From: Siderastrea radians
Taxonomy: Eukaryota > Cnidaria > Anthozoa > Scleractinia > Rhizangiidae
Length of the DNA: 64,000 nt
NCBI GenBank assembly: GCA_964017195.1
Contig: OZ024890.1
Location: 24,303,201-24,367,200 of the forward strand
Direction of reading: 5' to 3'
Shown here: piece by piece, positions 23,642 through 32,816 of the stretch
How the letters are laid out: the number at the start of each line of letters is the position of its first letter
Numbering within the stretch: position 1 is the first letter of the stretch
Position numbers and translations under genes: made by a program
Notes under the pieces: generated by a model
What the model was told of the DNA's origin: nothing
Database searches by the model: none
The model's input: the letters and a program-made list of their open reading frames with translations, nothing else

Positions 23642-24406
23642 TGTCTGATATTTCATGATGGACTCCTGTGGCTTTTCGCCTGTTCATTGCCCCCGTAGGG
23701 ATTTTGCAAAATCCCGAGGAGGCATCCTTATAGCTCGTGCCCATATAAAGTAAAGAAAAGTAAAGTACTTACAGTTAAAATATACAGTAGGTATATATAT
23801 CAGATCAAATCTCGATTTGCCAGAACAGGACGCGCACGGAATAATCGGGTAATGATGACGTAGCATCACTAAACGCCCGAACGGAATAAATGGGTAATGA
23901 TGACGTAGCATTAGTGAAGATATGGGTTATGTGGCGGTGTCAGTAAATAAAAACTCTCTATCAAGGGGATGCACGGTGTTCATAGAAAACCCGTGGGTTG
24001 TTTTGCCGTCAGTCATACTGCGAACGCTTCCTTACCACACATGTTTTCAGTATATGTAAAATCCCGAAGAGCAGCTGTTTTGAAGGCAAAGGAGAAACTG
24101 TAGTTTTTTTTTTCGTTTGCCTCATTTTATTCCCGTAGAAAGCCAACGTAAATTGTCAGGCCACGAGAAGGAAAAGTTCGAGTTCGACTTAAGAAATTTT
24201 GGATCCAGAGATGCTGCGTAAGACTATTTGTCAGACACGCATTTAATATACAGAAATCATTTGGAAACGATTTGTCGACACAGGTCACTCTGGGGGACTG
24301 AAAGCCTTGGTCCATAAACAAGCAAGAATTGCTTAGCGAACGAGTGAATCTCAACACCAGTAAACCCTACGGGTTTTTAAATTAGGTCGCGTGCATAAAG
24401 TCGTTT
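23642..24406. other. No gene; short tandem duplication
   Basis: No supported gene. Around 23836-23915 a block of about 44 bp containing GGGTAATGATGACGTAGCAT occurs twice in tandem. Confidence 0.5.
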
Positions 24407-24575
24407 CGCGATCCACAGGGTTACAGAGGAGCGAAGTTCGAGCAGAACGTTTGGTTTTCCTTGCGAAAGGCAACCGACATAATTTGCTGCGAACTTTCGT
24501 TACTCGCGTTACCTATATTTTTACTGCAGGTCAAATTACTGTGGGCTCTTAGGATCACTGAGATCGACTTACACT
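24407..24575. repeat. Left copy of a 170-bp inverted repeat
   Basis: This stretch, containing GAGGAGCGAAGTTCGAGCAG and GTGGGCTCTTAGGATCACTG, recurs in inverted orientation at 44353-44524. The two copies flank the interval that holds the Polinton. Most bases match. Confidence 0.8.
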
Positions 24576-24592
24576 ACGCGGTCGCGTAACAC

Positions 24593-24656
24593 GTTGCCCG
24601 AAGGGCAACGGCTTTTTTTCGGAAGGCAAAGCTTTCCGAACGAGGCACGAAGTGCC
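24593..24656. repeat. Three short hairpins in a row
   Basis: GTTGCCCGAAGGGCAAC, then GGAAGGCAAAGCTTTCC, then GGCACGAAGTGCC. Each is a GC-rich stem with a loop of a few purines. They sit just before the ORF at about 24707. Confidence 0.75.
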
Positions 24657-24706
24657 GAGTAAAAATAAGGGCAAGGGAGGAAACTTATACCACGTGATCT
24701 CGATCG

Positions 24707-25803
24707 ATGTGCACCGCAGCACATGGTGACGGAAGTGATCGTTACCGGAAACGGAAGAGCAGTGGACCGTTACTAATTCAAAGCAGGAGCCCATTAGAAG
24801 TGTCCAAAGTTCAAAACATCACATGTGGAGGGAGTTTTAAAACGGCGAGTTCGCCCTTGAAGAGGAAAGCTCCGTTACAAGAAAACCAGCCTGAGCGGAA
24901 GAAATCGAAACTATCGAACAGGGAAAAACACTTTTTCGTATCTAAATGGTAAGTGTTTCGACAATTTGCCTTTAAACGCGGACATAAAAATACCATATTT
25001 CCGCGATCAAACGGCGCCTGAGACCAATTTTCCGGGGGGGTACTCCCGTCAATTCAGGATAGGTGTGTGCCGCCAAGGTTGTCAAACCCTGACCCTATTT
25101 AAAGGTAGAAAATCAAGAATTGATACCCTTTTAAAGGCCCAAAACCAAGAAATGGCACCCTATTTAAGGGAAACAAGACAACTCATAATTCTGTAACTAG
25201 GTGGTGAGGAGCGCCAACACAAGCTATAAACGTCCTTTTAAAATCGCTTTGTTAAACTTTATAACGTGTAGTACAGTTTTAAAAGACCATATCTTTTTCG
25301 TTTTGCGCGTTGAGGTGGATACTTCAATTCAGTGACCCTATCTAAGGAACATCTAAGGATCACAATATCAAAAAATACCGAAAATGATACCCTATTTAGG
25401 GACTGAGCACCTGAAAAACTCTACCCTATCGGGCGGCACATACCTATCTAGCGTATATAAGGAAGTACCCCCCCGGGACAAATTTTCAAATTTAAAAATT
25501 TATTGCAGGCTATCGCTGAATTACCAGATAGACCACCACAATTACACAACACTGAGTGGAATTCTTGAAGATTGTAATGTGAGCGGCTGTGAAAAGGAAA
25601 ATTTCGTTTTGATTGCCAAAGAAATGGGCATGATTTTGAGCGATGTCTTTGAGTTTCCGGAGGCGACTCGAGTGCAGCGGAGAGAAAACGGCAACCGAAC
25701 GTGGAAGTATCCACTTTCATGGCTCCTAACAGGACAACTACCGCTTTCGACCAAATCACCATATTTACGTCATTTCCGTCACCGAGTGTTGCGGTGCACA
25801 TAG
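24707..25803 (+). CDS. Unrecognised two-exon candidate bounded by inverted repeats
   Basis: Exon 1 runs from about 24707 to a GGTAAG donor near 24949, and its product is rich in Lys, Arg and Ser with a nuclear-localisation-like PERKKSKLSNREK. Exon 2 starts after a TTTATTGCAG acceptor near 25510 in compatible phase. It encodes about 95 residues ending near 25803, including CNVSGCEKENFVLIAKEMGM and FPEATRVQRRENGNRTWKYP. A MITE-like element fills the intron. The beginning and end of the candidate are inverted copies of each other (GTGCACCGCA...GGTGACGGAA), so the unit may be a transposon. I do not recognise the protein. Confidence 0.35.
25030..25482. mobile_element. MITE with CGGGGGGGTACTCCC ends
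   Basis: The left end CCGGGGGGGTACTCCC is answered by GGAAGTACCCCCCCGGG at the right. The interior repeats phrases like ACCCTATTTAAGG. It lies in the putative intron of the 24.7-25.8 kb candidate. No target duplication could be fixed. Confidence 0.65.
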
Positions 25804-26397
25804 TACGTGAGCGAAGCGTGTAAGCCGTAAGTTCTGCTCGGCGAAAACGTATGTTTTTCATCGTTTTTAAACAACTTTTTTTCCATATTTGATGAGAATA
25901 GGTATATTCTAGGCCATATTCTTAAAATAAGGCATTTTGGGGAATTTTCTTACGAGTTTGAGGTATTCGAAAAATCAGCCCAAATCTGTTTTTTCCCTTG
26001 TCGTATTGGGTGCTTTCCATTATATGATTCCGACCGGTCAGAGACCGCCGGACCGACCGCTGAATAATGGAACGACATTTTCCGATCGAAGCGATCTGTT
26101 ACATTTCGAAAACAAAACGCGGGAAAATGAATGTAAGCAATGTTCAAAGAATTTATACCTCGAAACAGCAAAAATTGTCAACATGCTTTAGACACGTACC
26201 GGGGATAGTCATCGACGCACAACAGGAATGCATTAATAATTCTGTTAGGTCAGTCGTTGTATAATGACAATCTCTGCACAGATAAGTCTGCACTGTCGCC
26301 ATCATGCATGTATCAAGCAAGAGAAGGAGAGCGCTACTGGGAACAACAAATTCGGTAAATGGAACGGTAAATTTCGGTCCGACCGATCCGACCGGTC

Positions 26398-26403
26398 AAA
26401 GTG
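26398..26403. repeat. Polinton target duplication, left
   Basis: AAAGTG, identical to 44231-44236. A 6-bp duplication is diagnostic of Maverick/Polinton integration. Confidence 0.95.
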
Positions 26404-26700
26404 AGTAGTTATATAGTTGGGGGTACGAAAGCATTTTTGAAAATGCTCTCTTACCAAACCCAACTATGTAACTACTTTCCATCTGATGGTAATCATTTTA
26501 TTGAAATCTATATATTTTCCATTTCATGTAAATCTATATGTTTTATTTCATATGACTCGAACGCATTTTTCCATTTGATGGAATCTATATGTTATTATTT
26601 CATGTGGAAACGAACGCATTTTCCATTGCGTGACTCCCAAATACAGGAAGTCTTAATTCTAGGAAAACAGGAAGTCATACCGAGAAACAAGTCTAGACAT
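26404..26700 (+). repeat. Polinton left terminal inverted repeat
   Basis: Starts AGTAGTTATATAGTTGGGGG and pairs with the right end. Internal blocks such as GAACGCATTTTCCATTGCGTG and CAGGAAGTC occur more than once and also in the right copy. Compared with the right end, it is interrupted after about 300 bp by the 268-residue ORF, and similarity resumes at about 27671 with ATTAAGCCACAGAACGCC. Confidence 0.85.
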
Positions 26701-26860
26701 GTCTGGTAAACAGGAAATGAGTCATCACCCTAATAGCTATTGTTTGAGATTACAAGACGATCGTATGATTTTTTTAACCAATCATAATTGACAATCTCTT
26801 AGTAAATAAGATGAAGGAAAATTCCCTAAACATATTATTACAAGTCGTTTAGTTGAAGCA

Positions 26861-27667
26861 ATGGCTGAAAGTGAATCTGGTATATCTGATTTGATGGAGG
26901 ACGTGGATTTAGAGGATACTAGTGATGAGCAGGATTTTGATGTAGAGATATTAGATGGTTTTCACCTAGAAAATAATCTATATCATGTAAATGACAAGGT
27001 ACAACAATTTGCCTTCTACTGGATGAAACTATACTCGAATTGTTGTATACAGAGAGACGAAGCTTTGGGTTTTCTGAGGCCTGGAAATGTTGACGATGCA
27101 ATCAGAAAACTTGAGGACTGGCCTGAAACTATAGGATGCCCAGATGTGCCTCAAGTATTACCCACCAAGCAAGAGGAACAGTTGAAACGCAAGAAAGCTA
27201 GGAAAGCGACAGATGTGGAAGCCCTTATACAAGAAATGCGGATGAAGTTTTCGCCTTCAGATTTAGGATTCCATTATGACGTACCGAATGAATTTCCCAC
27301 TGAAGAGCTAACTCTAGACGAGTATGGGATGAAGATTAAAGAGTGCGATAGGTGTTTTCAAACAGTTGAAAATTATCACTTAAAGAACGCCTTCGTATAC
27401 GGTAAATGGATTGAAAAAGCCTTTCAGAAGTTTCAAGAAGACAAAAGGAACAAGTTCACGAGTGACACGAACTTTGATGAGTGGGTCAATAGAATATGTT
27501 ACGTGAAGAAAACTCGCGCAAGACAACTAAGGATGTTCTATAATAGGTTTAACAAATATATTAAGGTTCTACAGTGTAAACTACCATTTATATGGTTTGT
27601 TTGTAATGGGGTGGCTATCCTGAACTATTTTGAGAACAATGAAGGAGAAGCAAAACAGTGGGTTTAA
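26861..27667 (+). CDS. Unrecognised 268-residue protein inside the left terminal repeat
   Basis: An intact plus-strand frame. The first 40 residues are very acidic (SDLMEDVDLEDTSDEQDFD). The middle is Lys-rich, and the C-terminal 80 residues look helical and basic (FDEWVNRICYVKKTRARQLR, then LPFIWFVCNGVAILNYF). The N-terminal acidic stretch plus a basic helical end would suit a DNA- or protein-binding regulator, but I do not recognise the family. Its position is odd. It lies between the terminal repeat and a palindrome that, on the other side of the element, sits only 354 bp from the end. It converges on the polymerase gene. Codon use and AT content look like those of the other Polinton genes. 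Confidence 0.75.
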   Translation: MAESESGISDLMEDVDLEDTSDEQDFDVEILDGFHLENNLYHVNDKVQQFAFYWMKLYSNCCIQRDEALGFLRPGNVDDAIRKLEDWPETIGCPDVPQVLPTKQEEQLKRKKARKATDVEALIQEMRMKFSPSDLGFHYDVPNEFPTEELTLDEYGMKIKECDRCFQTVENYHLKNAFVYGKWIEKAFQKFQEDKRNKFTSDTNFDEWVNRICYVKKTRARQLRMFYNRFNKYIKVLQCKLPFIWFVCNGVAILNYFENNEGEAKQWV

Positions 27668-27686
27668 ATAATATTAAGCCACAGAA

Positions 27687-27710
27687 CGCCACAGCTGTGG
27701 CGTGACGTCA
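27687..27710. promoter_or_regulatory. Palindrome plus CRE-like site, left
   Basis: A perfect 16-bp palindrome CGCCACAGCTGTGGCG is followed by the 8-bp palindrome TGACGTCA, the classical CREB/ATF site. The same 24 bp occur in inverted order at 43853-43876. Here it lies between the 3' ends of two convergent genes. Confidence 0.85.
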
Positions 27711-27715
27711 CATCT

Positions 27716-30700
27716 TCAGATTGCATAATGTCCGTATGCGTAACTTTTGATTCCGTCGTTTGCTATATATCGTTTATCGTCGAAACAGCTGAGTGACACT
27801 TTATTAAGCTCATAGCTTCCGAGTTGATGATTGTTGCTTCGGATGGTTTTCATAGCATGATGCATTTGTTTGTTATTAAATAATACTTCTTTATAGTCTT
27901 CATGTTTGATTTTCTTTGTTATAATATTTTTCTTTATTCCTTTAGCTGTTTTTCCACCTTTATCATTGTTTTTCATATATGAATACATTTTTGATCGCAA
28001 ACCGACGAATTCAGTTATTGGTATTCCAGCTGCTTCATCTTTGAATTTACCTATTACCTTCTTGTTTGTCTTATCGAAATACGGAGAGTTTTCTGGATAG
28101 TCGCTGTTGTTAAATCGATCTTTGTCATTCCAAAAGTCTTGATACACATCTTCAGCTTCAATCTCATATGTTAAACTGTCAGTGTCAGTGAATAGTAGTC
28201 TAGCCTTATTACCATACTTTTCTTTTATGTAGTTATAATGAAAATCATACATTAATGTCTTACTTAGATCAAGAATACACATACCCACATATGCCGGCCT
28301 GTTTAGAGTTAGCGTTTCTTTGATCTTATGCACTGCTACCAGATTTTCATTGAATATCTTACTGCTTACATAAGTTGGTTTAGAAGCCATCTTCAATAGT
28401 TTCTTCTCATCTGTAATAAGTCTGACATCGACACGCTTTCTTATGTTCTCCATCGTTTTTCCAAACACTGAGTTATTCATTAGCTTGAAGAAATCTTTTT
28501 CGAATGAATTTTTCGCTTGAGTACGTTTTTGTGTATTGAAGTCAATGTATTGTTTGAGCCAAGGTGACTGATTGAATTCTAATACTCTGTGCACTTTCTT
28601 TACTTTCAATCCAAGATCAAGATACAACTGTAGATTTCTATAGTGTAGAACATATTTTTCTTTGTCGCATAAAGTAGGGATCAGTTTGTGTACCAGACCA
28701 GTTGATATGTTGAACTTTTTCTGTATCTTTTTACAATACCCTGACAGCATGTCATCAGTCACTTCAACCTTTTCCGGTCCTAATGGGTAGTCATTATGAA
28801 GGTCATGCAACTCTTTGGGGTATTCTAGATCAACTTCTAATATTAATCCCTTCTTGCAGTCATCATTGTATTTTGCTAAATTGATTTTATTAATCTGCTT
28901 TTCCGTCAACCATTTAAAACCACCAGTAGGGAGATATTGACTCATAGCCCAACCGTATAAATTATTAGCATCAAGGTACATAATATACTTTGAGGGCGCC
29001 TTCTCGTCGTATTCTCTCATGTACTTATTGTTTGCTTTTCCATATCTATTGGCAATATAAGATATACCACCACGCATGCCTTTTTCAATAAATTGATACA
29101 TGTCTATGTCTGTAATTAGTTCTAGTTGAATATTGGTCATTTTTAGCATAGCATCCCATGACAAACCAGGAGATGTGTAGTAGCTGCAAGGATCAAGTTT
29201 ATAATACTGAAGACAGGTTTTACGGAAGTTTTCAAACACGTCAGCTAATAGAAGAATATCAGACTTAAGATATAGATTGTGGTATTCACCCATCGTTTGT
29301 AATTGAAATGTATTCCACACTTTTTGAGCATGACTATAATCCTCATCTGTTATATGCTCATTATTCAATATGCTGTAAAATTCTTCTTTCGTTGGCAATT
29401 CTGTTTTATCAAATTTTTCAAATCTATCCATGAAATCGTACGGATAAATACCTTTTTTCCTCATCAATTCGAATTTTTCTTTTTTGAATTTTTTGCTTGT
29501 ATATTTAAAAGCTTCTGCTGGTAAGTTGCTAACTAATTTATCAAGACTAGAACTCATAAACTGGAAACTGTCAATGAATGTTAGATGGTTACCAAGCATG
29601 AACGCCATATATTTTTCCATATTGTTTGGAATTGCATTTATGTCCATTTTAATCTCTTTTCCGTTTTTGGTGTATGTATTATTCTTTACAATAGCTCCAA
29701 TTTCTTGCATTATAAAATGGCTGTCATAACCTCTCAGATTATGGAATATAACAGGAATTTTAATTTCTTCTGGATTTATTCTAAGTTTCAGATTACAGTC
29801 TTGATGTGCTGAGCCTCTGTATTTGCCTGTAATATGGCAATGATCTCTGACTCTAATGTCTTTTTCAGTATATTTTTTATCACAGATGTGGCATGTTGTT
29901 GCTTTTTTGAATTCATCTTCATTCTCTTTTGTCATTTTTAATGGTTTGTTGAAAAATGTCTTCATAGCTTTTTTACAGTATTTTACTTCTTCTAACATAT
30001 TTTCCATGAATTTGTAAACAGCCTTTTCACCTCTATATAGTTGTATTGGTTTTGTATATTTGTCATCATAACAACAAACTACTTTATAACCATATCCACA
30101 ATCTGTATGTCTTTGGTAGGCTTCAGTATATGATTTATTACTGTTAGGTTGACATCTATGAATCTTCTCTGTTATAGCCTCAAAATCAGCATAGATGACA
30201 AATGGCACTGGTTGTTGTTTATGAAAATTATTAAATTTCAGTATGTTATTATCTTTAGTTGGCATATTTACTGCTTGTGTTCCATTTACTTGAATGCAAT
30301 TATCTTTATGATTGTTTAATACTCTTTCAGAACTGAAACATTGGAGGCAATGCATACAGAAGTGTTTTCTATCCTTATGCTTTGTTTGGTTGTACATGAA
30401 CTTGTTGAAATCCTTTATGAGAACATAATGCTTGTTTTCATTTTTCGTTACCAGAAGTAGTTTCATATTATCTTCATGCTTTTCTTTTGATACATATATG
30501 GGGTATGGTTCTTTGTCTTCATATCCAAATACGCTTATGTTGATATTATTCTGTTTCTCGATTTTGTTGTAATGTTTGACATTAACTGGAAATTCAATAC
30601 CTGAGTAATCTAATTTGTTAATATATTGTTTGTCTGTCTTTTTAATCCTTTGAGGATCCTTGTCTTGAGGATTTAAATGTCGGATATGACACCATCTGAA

Positions 30701-31510
30701 GCATTCATTGTCTTCGTTTTTTATGTTAATTAATCCCTTCTTTGAATTTCGCAGTTCATAAGGTAGTTGGATATAAGATGATCCTTTCAATGGCTTGTAT
30801 TTGACAATGTTTAAATAGTGGCTATCAACAGATTGGATGGTCCATCCTGAACCTTCTGATATCCACTGGGAGATCAGGTTTAAGATATTTTGTTTAGACA
30901 TTTGTAATGCTTCATTGATTTCTGTATGGTTAATAATTGTTTGGACTTTACTGTTGAAATATCCATTTTTAATCACTATTTCACCATCAGACATTTTGCT
31001 AAATGTGACTTTCAATGTTTCAACGTATTTCAAGCCTTTCATTTCATTCAACAAAGTTATTACACGATGTTCTATAGCCTTTCTCGTGTTTTGCATTTGG
31101 GTTAAGGGGTCTTTATTGTTTTTGATGCTGATTTCATAAGACTTAGTGTAACCTTTTAAGGCTTTGTTTGTTTGTTCTATTTTGGTTCTAGGTGCTGGAA
31201 CTGGTTTATCCATTGGTTTTTTGGTTCTAGGTGCTGGAACTGGTTTATAATTATCCCTGAATTCTAGAGGTGGCAGAATGATATTCTCTTCGTACTGCTT
31301 AACCATTTGTTTGACGTTCTTGCGAGGTGTTGGTACTGGTGGTCTTGGTTTATAAGTCCTTGGTGCTGGAACTGGCTTGGTATCGTCAACCACTATGATT
31401 TTAGGCTTCTTCTTCTCCAGCTTCAGAAGCAATTTGATAAGTTCTGATTTACTGAGTTTCTTCAAACTAGCTTTGTTCATTTCTATATAATTATATTCTT
31501 TTATTTCCAT
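27716..31510 (-). CDS. Family B DNA polymerase, protein-primed type
   Basis: The replicase of the element, 1264 residues, the usual Polinton size. The N-terminus (about 40-130) is proline-rich, with four PVPAPR or PVPTPR motifs. A C2H2-like finger lies near 385 (CMHCLQCF). The 3'-5' exonuclease motifs follow (YADFEAI near 439 and FHNLRGYDSHF near 587), with a Cys/His cluster between them (CHICDKKYTEKD). The polymerase motifs are DANNLYGWAMSQ (A, near 847), KLMNNSVFGKTMEN (B, near 1010) and TDTDSLTYEI (C, near 1105). All catalytic acids visible are present and the frame is open. The start ATGGAAA follows a TATATATA run, a context shared with the next two genes. It should copy the element in the nucleus using a terminal protein or similar primer. 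Confidence 0.95.
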   Translation of the reverse strand: MEIKEYNYIEMNKASLKKLSKSELIKLLLKLEKKKPKIIVVDDTKPVPAPRTYKPRPPVPTPRKNVKQMVKQYEENIILPPLEFRDNYKPVPAPRTKKPMDKPVPAPRTKIEQTNKALKGYTKSYEISIKNNKDPLTQMQNTRKAIEHRVITLLNEMKGLKYVETLKVTFSKMSDGEIVIKNGYFNSKVQTIINHTEINEALQMSKQNILNLISQWISEGSGWTIQSVDSHYLNIVKYKPLKGSSYIQLPYELRNSKKGLINIKNEDNECFRWCHIRHLNPQDKDPQRIKKTDKQYINKLDYSGIEFPVNVKHYNKIEKQNNINISVFGYEDKEPYPIYVSKEKHEDNMKLLLVTKNENKHYVLIKDFNKFMYNQTKHKDRKHFCMHCLQCFSSERVLNNHKDNCIQVNGTQAVNMPTKDNNILKFNNFHKQQPVPFVIYADFEAITEKIHRCQPNSNKSYTEAYQRHTDCGYGYKVVCCYDDKYTKPIQLYRGEKAVYKFMENMLEEVKYCKKAMKTFFNKPLKMTKENEDEFKKATTCHICDKKYTEKDIRVRDHCHITGKYRGSAHQDCNLKLRINPEEIKIPVIFHNLRGYDSHFIMQEIGAIVKNNTYTKNGKEIKMDINAIPNNMEKYMAFMLGNHLTFIDSFQFMSSSLDKLVSNLPAEAFKYTSKKFKKEKFELMRKKGIYPYDFMDRFEKFDKTELPTKEEFYSILNNEHITDEDYSHAQKVWNTFQLQTMGEYHNLYLKSDILLLADVFENFRKTCLQYYKLDPCSYYTSPGLSWDAMLKMTNIQLELITDIDMYQFIEKGMRGGISYIANRYGKANNKYMREYDEKAPSKYIMYLDANNLYGWAMSQYLPTGGFKWLTEKQINKINLAKYNDDCKKGLILEVDLEYPKELHDLHNDYPLGPEKVEVTDDMLSGYCKKIQKKFNISTGLVHKLIPTLCDKEKYVLHYRNLQLYLDLGLKVKKVHRVLEFNQSPWLKQYIDFNTQKRTQAKNSFEKDFFKLMNNSVFGKTMENIRKRVDVRLITDEKKLLKMASKPTYVSSKIFNENLVAVHKIKETLTLNRPAYVGMCILDLSKTLMYDFHYNYIKEKYGNKARLLFTDTDSLTYEIEAEDVYQDFWNDKDRFNNSDYPENSPYFDKTNKKVIGKFKDEAAGIPITEFVGLRSKMYSYMKNNDKGGKTAKGIKKNIITKKIKHEDYKEVLFNNKQMHHAMKTIRSNNHQLGSYELNKVSLSCFDDKRYIANDGIKSYAYGHYAI

Positions 31511-31535
31511 ATATATATACTATAGTATTGATATT
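31511..31535 (-). promoter_or_regulatory. Early-type start context
   Basis: TATATATATATGG directly at the polymerase start. The starts of the AT-hook gene (31832) and the BRO gene (32673) share the same layout, ATATATGGAAA or ACATATGGAAA, and those two also have AATAATATATAG about 20-30 bp upstream. The virion genes use another motif. Confidence 0.55.
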
Positions 31536-31622
31536 CTTTTAAGCCTTTTCAATAGTGCGTTTAAATATAAGTAAGAGTTTAAAGGATTTATTAGATCCTT
31601 CAAACTGTGAAATAATTTAATT

Positions 31623-31832
31623 TTATCTGCTATTATTAATATGCTTTTTTGTGTTCAAATGACACCATTTACCAGCTAGAGTATAATTACGACCAGTATT
31701 GCATATATCACAATACCATTCCTTATTTAGCATGTACTTCGATTTTTGTTGTTTTATAGCCTCCTTCTTCTCCTCTTCAGTTGAATACTTTTTTGGTCTA
31801 CCTCGACCTCTCTTTACATTTTGATTTTCCAT
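31623..31832 (-). CDS. AT-hook and zinc-finger small protein
   Basis: A 69-residue protein. Near the start is a textbook AT-hook (KRGRGRPKK), which binds the minor groove of AT-rich DNA. After a Glu/Lys-rich linker comes a single finger-like YCDICNTGRNYTLAGKWCH with a further His (KKH). Sitting between the polymerase and the BRO gene and sharing their start context, it is plausibly an early DNA-binding protein acting on the AT-rich element. The fold is inferred from motif spacing only. Confidence 0.7.
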   Translation of the reverse strand: MENQNVKRGRGRPKKYSTEEEKKEAIKQQKSKYMLNKEWYCDICNTGRNYTLAGKWCHLNTKKHINNSR

Positions 31833-31860
31833 ATATATAATCTATATATTATTTTTCTCT

Positions 31861-32673
31861 TTATAAGTGTTTGTGTATGAATTTCAAATGATTGCTTAAT
31901 GTTTCTGTTGACTTGAATTTTCTGGAACAATGTTTGCATTTGATTCTTACACCCTGGAAATAAAGTATGATTTCTTTAATGATTTCATCATAATCGTTGC
32001 TGACTAATATTTTGTAATTGTTGTTTTCGTACTCTTGTAGCATCATCTCCTGTTCTTCTGAAAGCTTTCCATAACCAGTTGGTGTTTTAAATTCGATTGC
32101 AAAACCTGAGTACTTCAAATGCATATTTCCAATGAATAGATCACAAGCTCCCTTCTGATAACCCATGTTGTATGATTTTATTCTCATGTTACCATTAATT
32201 TGGTTTTCACCCAATGTTGGGATTAGGATTGCTTTAGGATAATTGTTTCTAATAAAGTTGACTACCTTTTTATGTAAATCATATTCTGTGTTGATATTGA
32301 ATGTCAGCATTTTGTATGGCCTGTTGTTGAATTCATACTTACCGGTTTTTCTGATTGATGGTAAAACTTCCTTAGTAACCCATCGTTGGAAATCTTTAGC
32401 TTTATCCATTTTTGATCTCAATATTAGGCTGTACAATCCAGATTCATTTATATAAATCGTGTTTCCGGTGTTCCGTGTTAAAGGGGACGAATCGTCCCCC
32501 TTGGATTTGAGCCTCTTAAGTGAACATTTATCTTCTTCATCAACATGTTTGAAATTCGCTTTCTTGGTATCTTCATATCCCAAAATGCTAGCAACTGTTT
32601 TACCACGAAACCAAATATCATCATCCTTTTTGATAATATTCAGTTTTTTTCCTTCATAAGTGAAAATTTCCAT
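31861..32673 (-). CDS. BRO-N / VRR-NUC-like nuclease / C2H2 finger fusion
   Basis: A 270-residue three-part protein. Residues 1-110 match the BRO-N domain known from baculoviruses and phages (DDDIWFRGKTVASILGYED, FQRWVTKEVLPSIRKTGKY), which is a DNA-binding module. Residues about 130-235 carry a PD-(D/E)xK-type pattern: KGACDLFI, then FAIEFKTPTGYGKLSEEQ, as in VRR-NUC enzymes that process branched DNA or flaps. The last 28 residues are a C2H2 finger (CKHCSRKFKSTETLSNHLKFIH). The set suggests a nuclease targeted to DNA, perhaps resolving replication or recombination intermediates. The domain calls come from motif reading, and the fusion is intact. Confidence 0.75.
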   Translation of the reverse strand: MEIFTYEGKKLNIIKKDDDIWFRGKTVASILGYEDTKKANFKHVDEEDKCSLKRLKSKGDDSSPLTRNTGNTIYINESGLYSLILRSKMDKAKDFQRWVTKEVLPSIRKTGKYEFNNRPYKMLTFNINTEYDLHKKVVNFIRNNYPKAILIPTLGENQINGNMRIKSYNMGYQKGACDLFIGNMHLKYSGFAIEFKTPTGYGKLSEEQEMMLQEYENNNYKILVSNDYDEIIKEIILYFQGVRIKCKHCSRKFKSTETLSNHLKFIHKHL

Positions 32674-32816
32674 ATGTATGTATTAATGCTATATATTATT
32701 TTCTGTTTAAATAAGATAGCCAGAAACAATGATATTTTTGGCTACCAAAAGCAAAAGACAGCATATACTGTATCGATTGATATAATATATATTAGATATT
32801 TCTTTTTAAACCGCTT
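32674..32816. other. Short spacer
   Basis: AT-rich gap between the integrase stop and the BRO start. It contains TATA-like runs on both strands and no gene. Confidence 0.5.

Noticed and set aside
24593..24656. Hairpins as intrinsic transcription terminators
   Set aside because: Only one is followed by T residues and the setting is a spliced genome. They are more likely part of a repeat.
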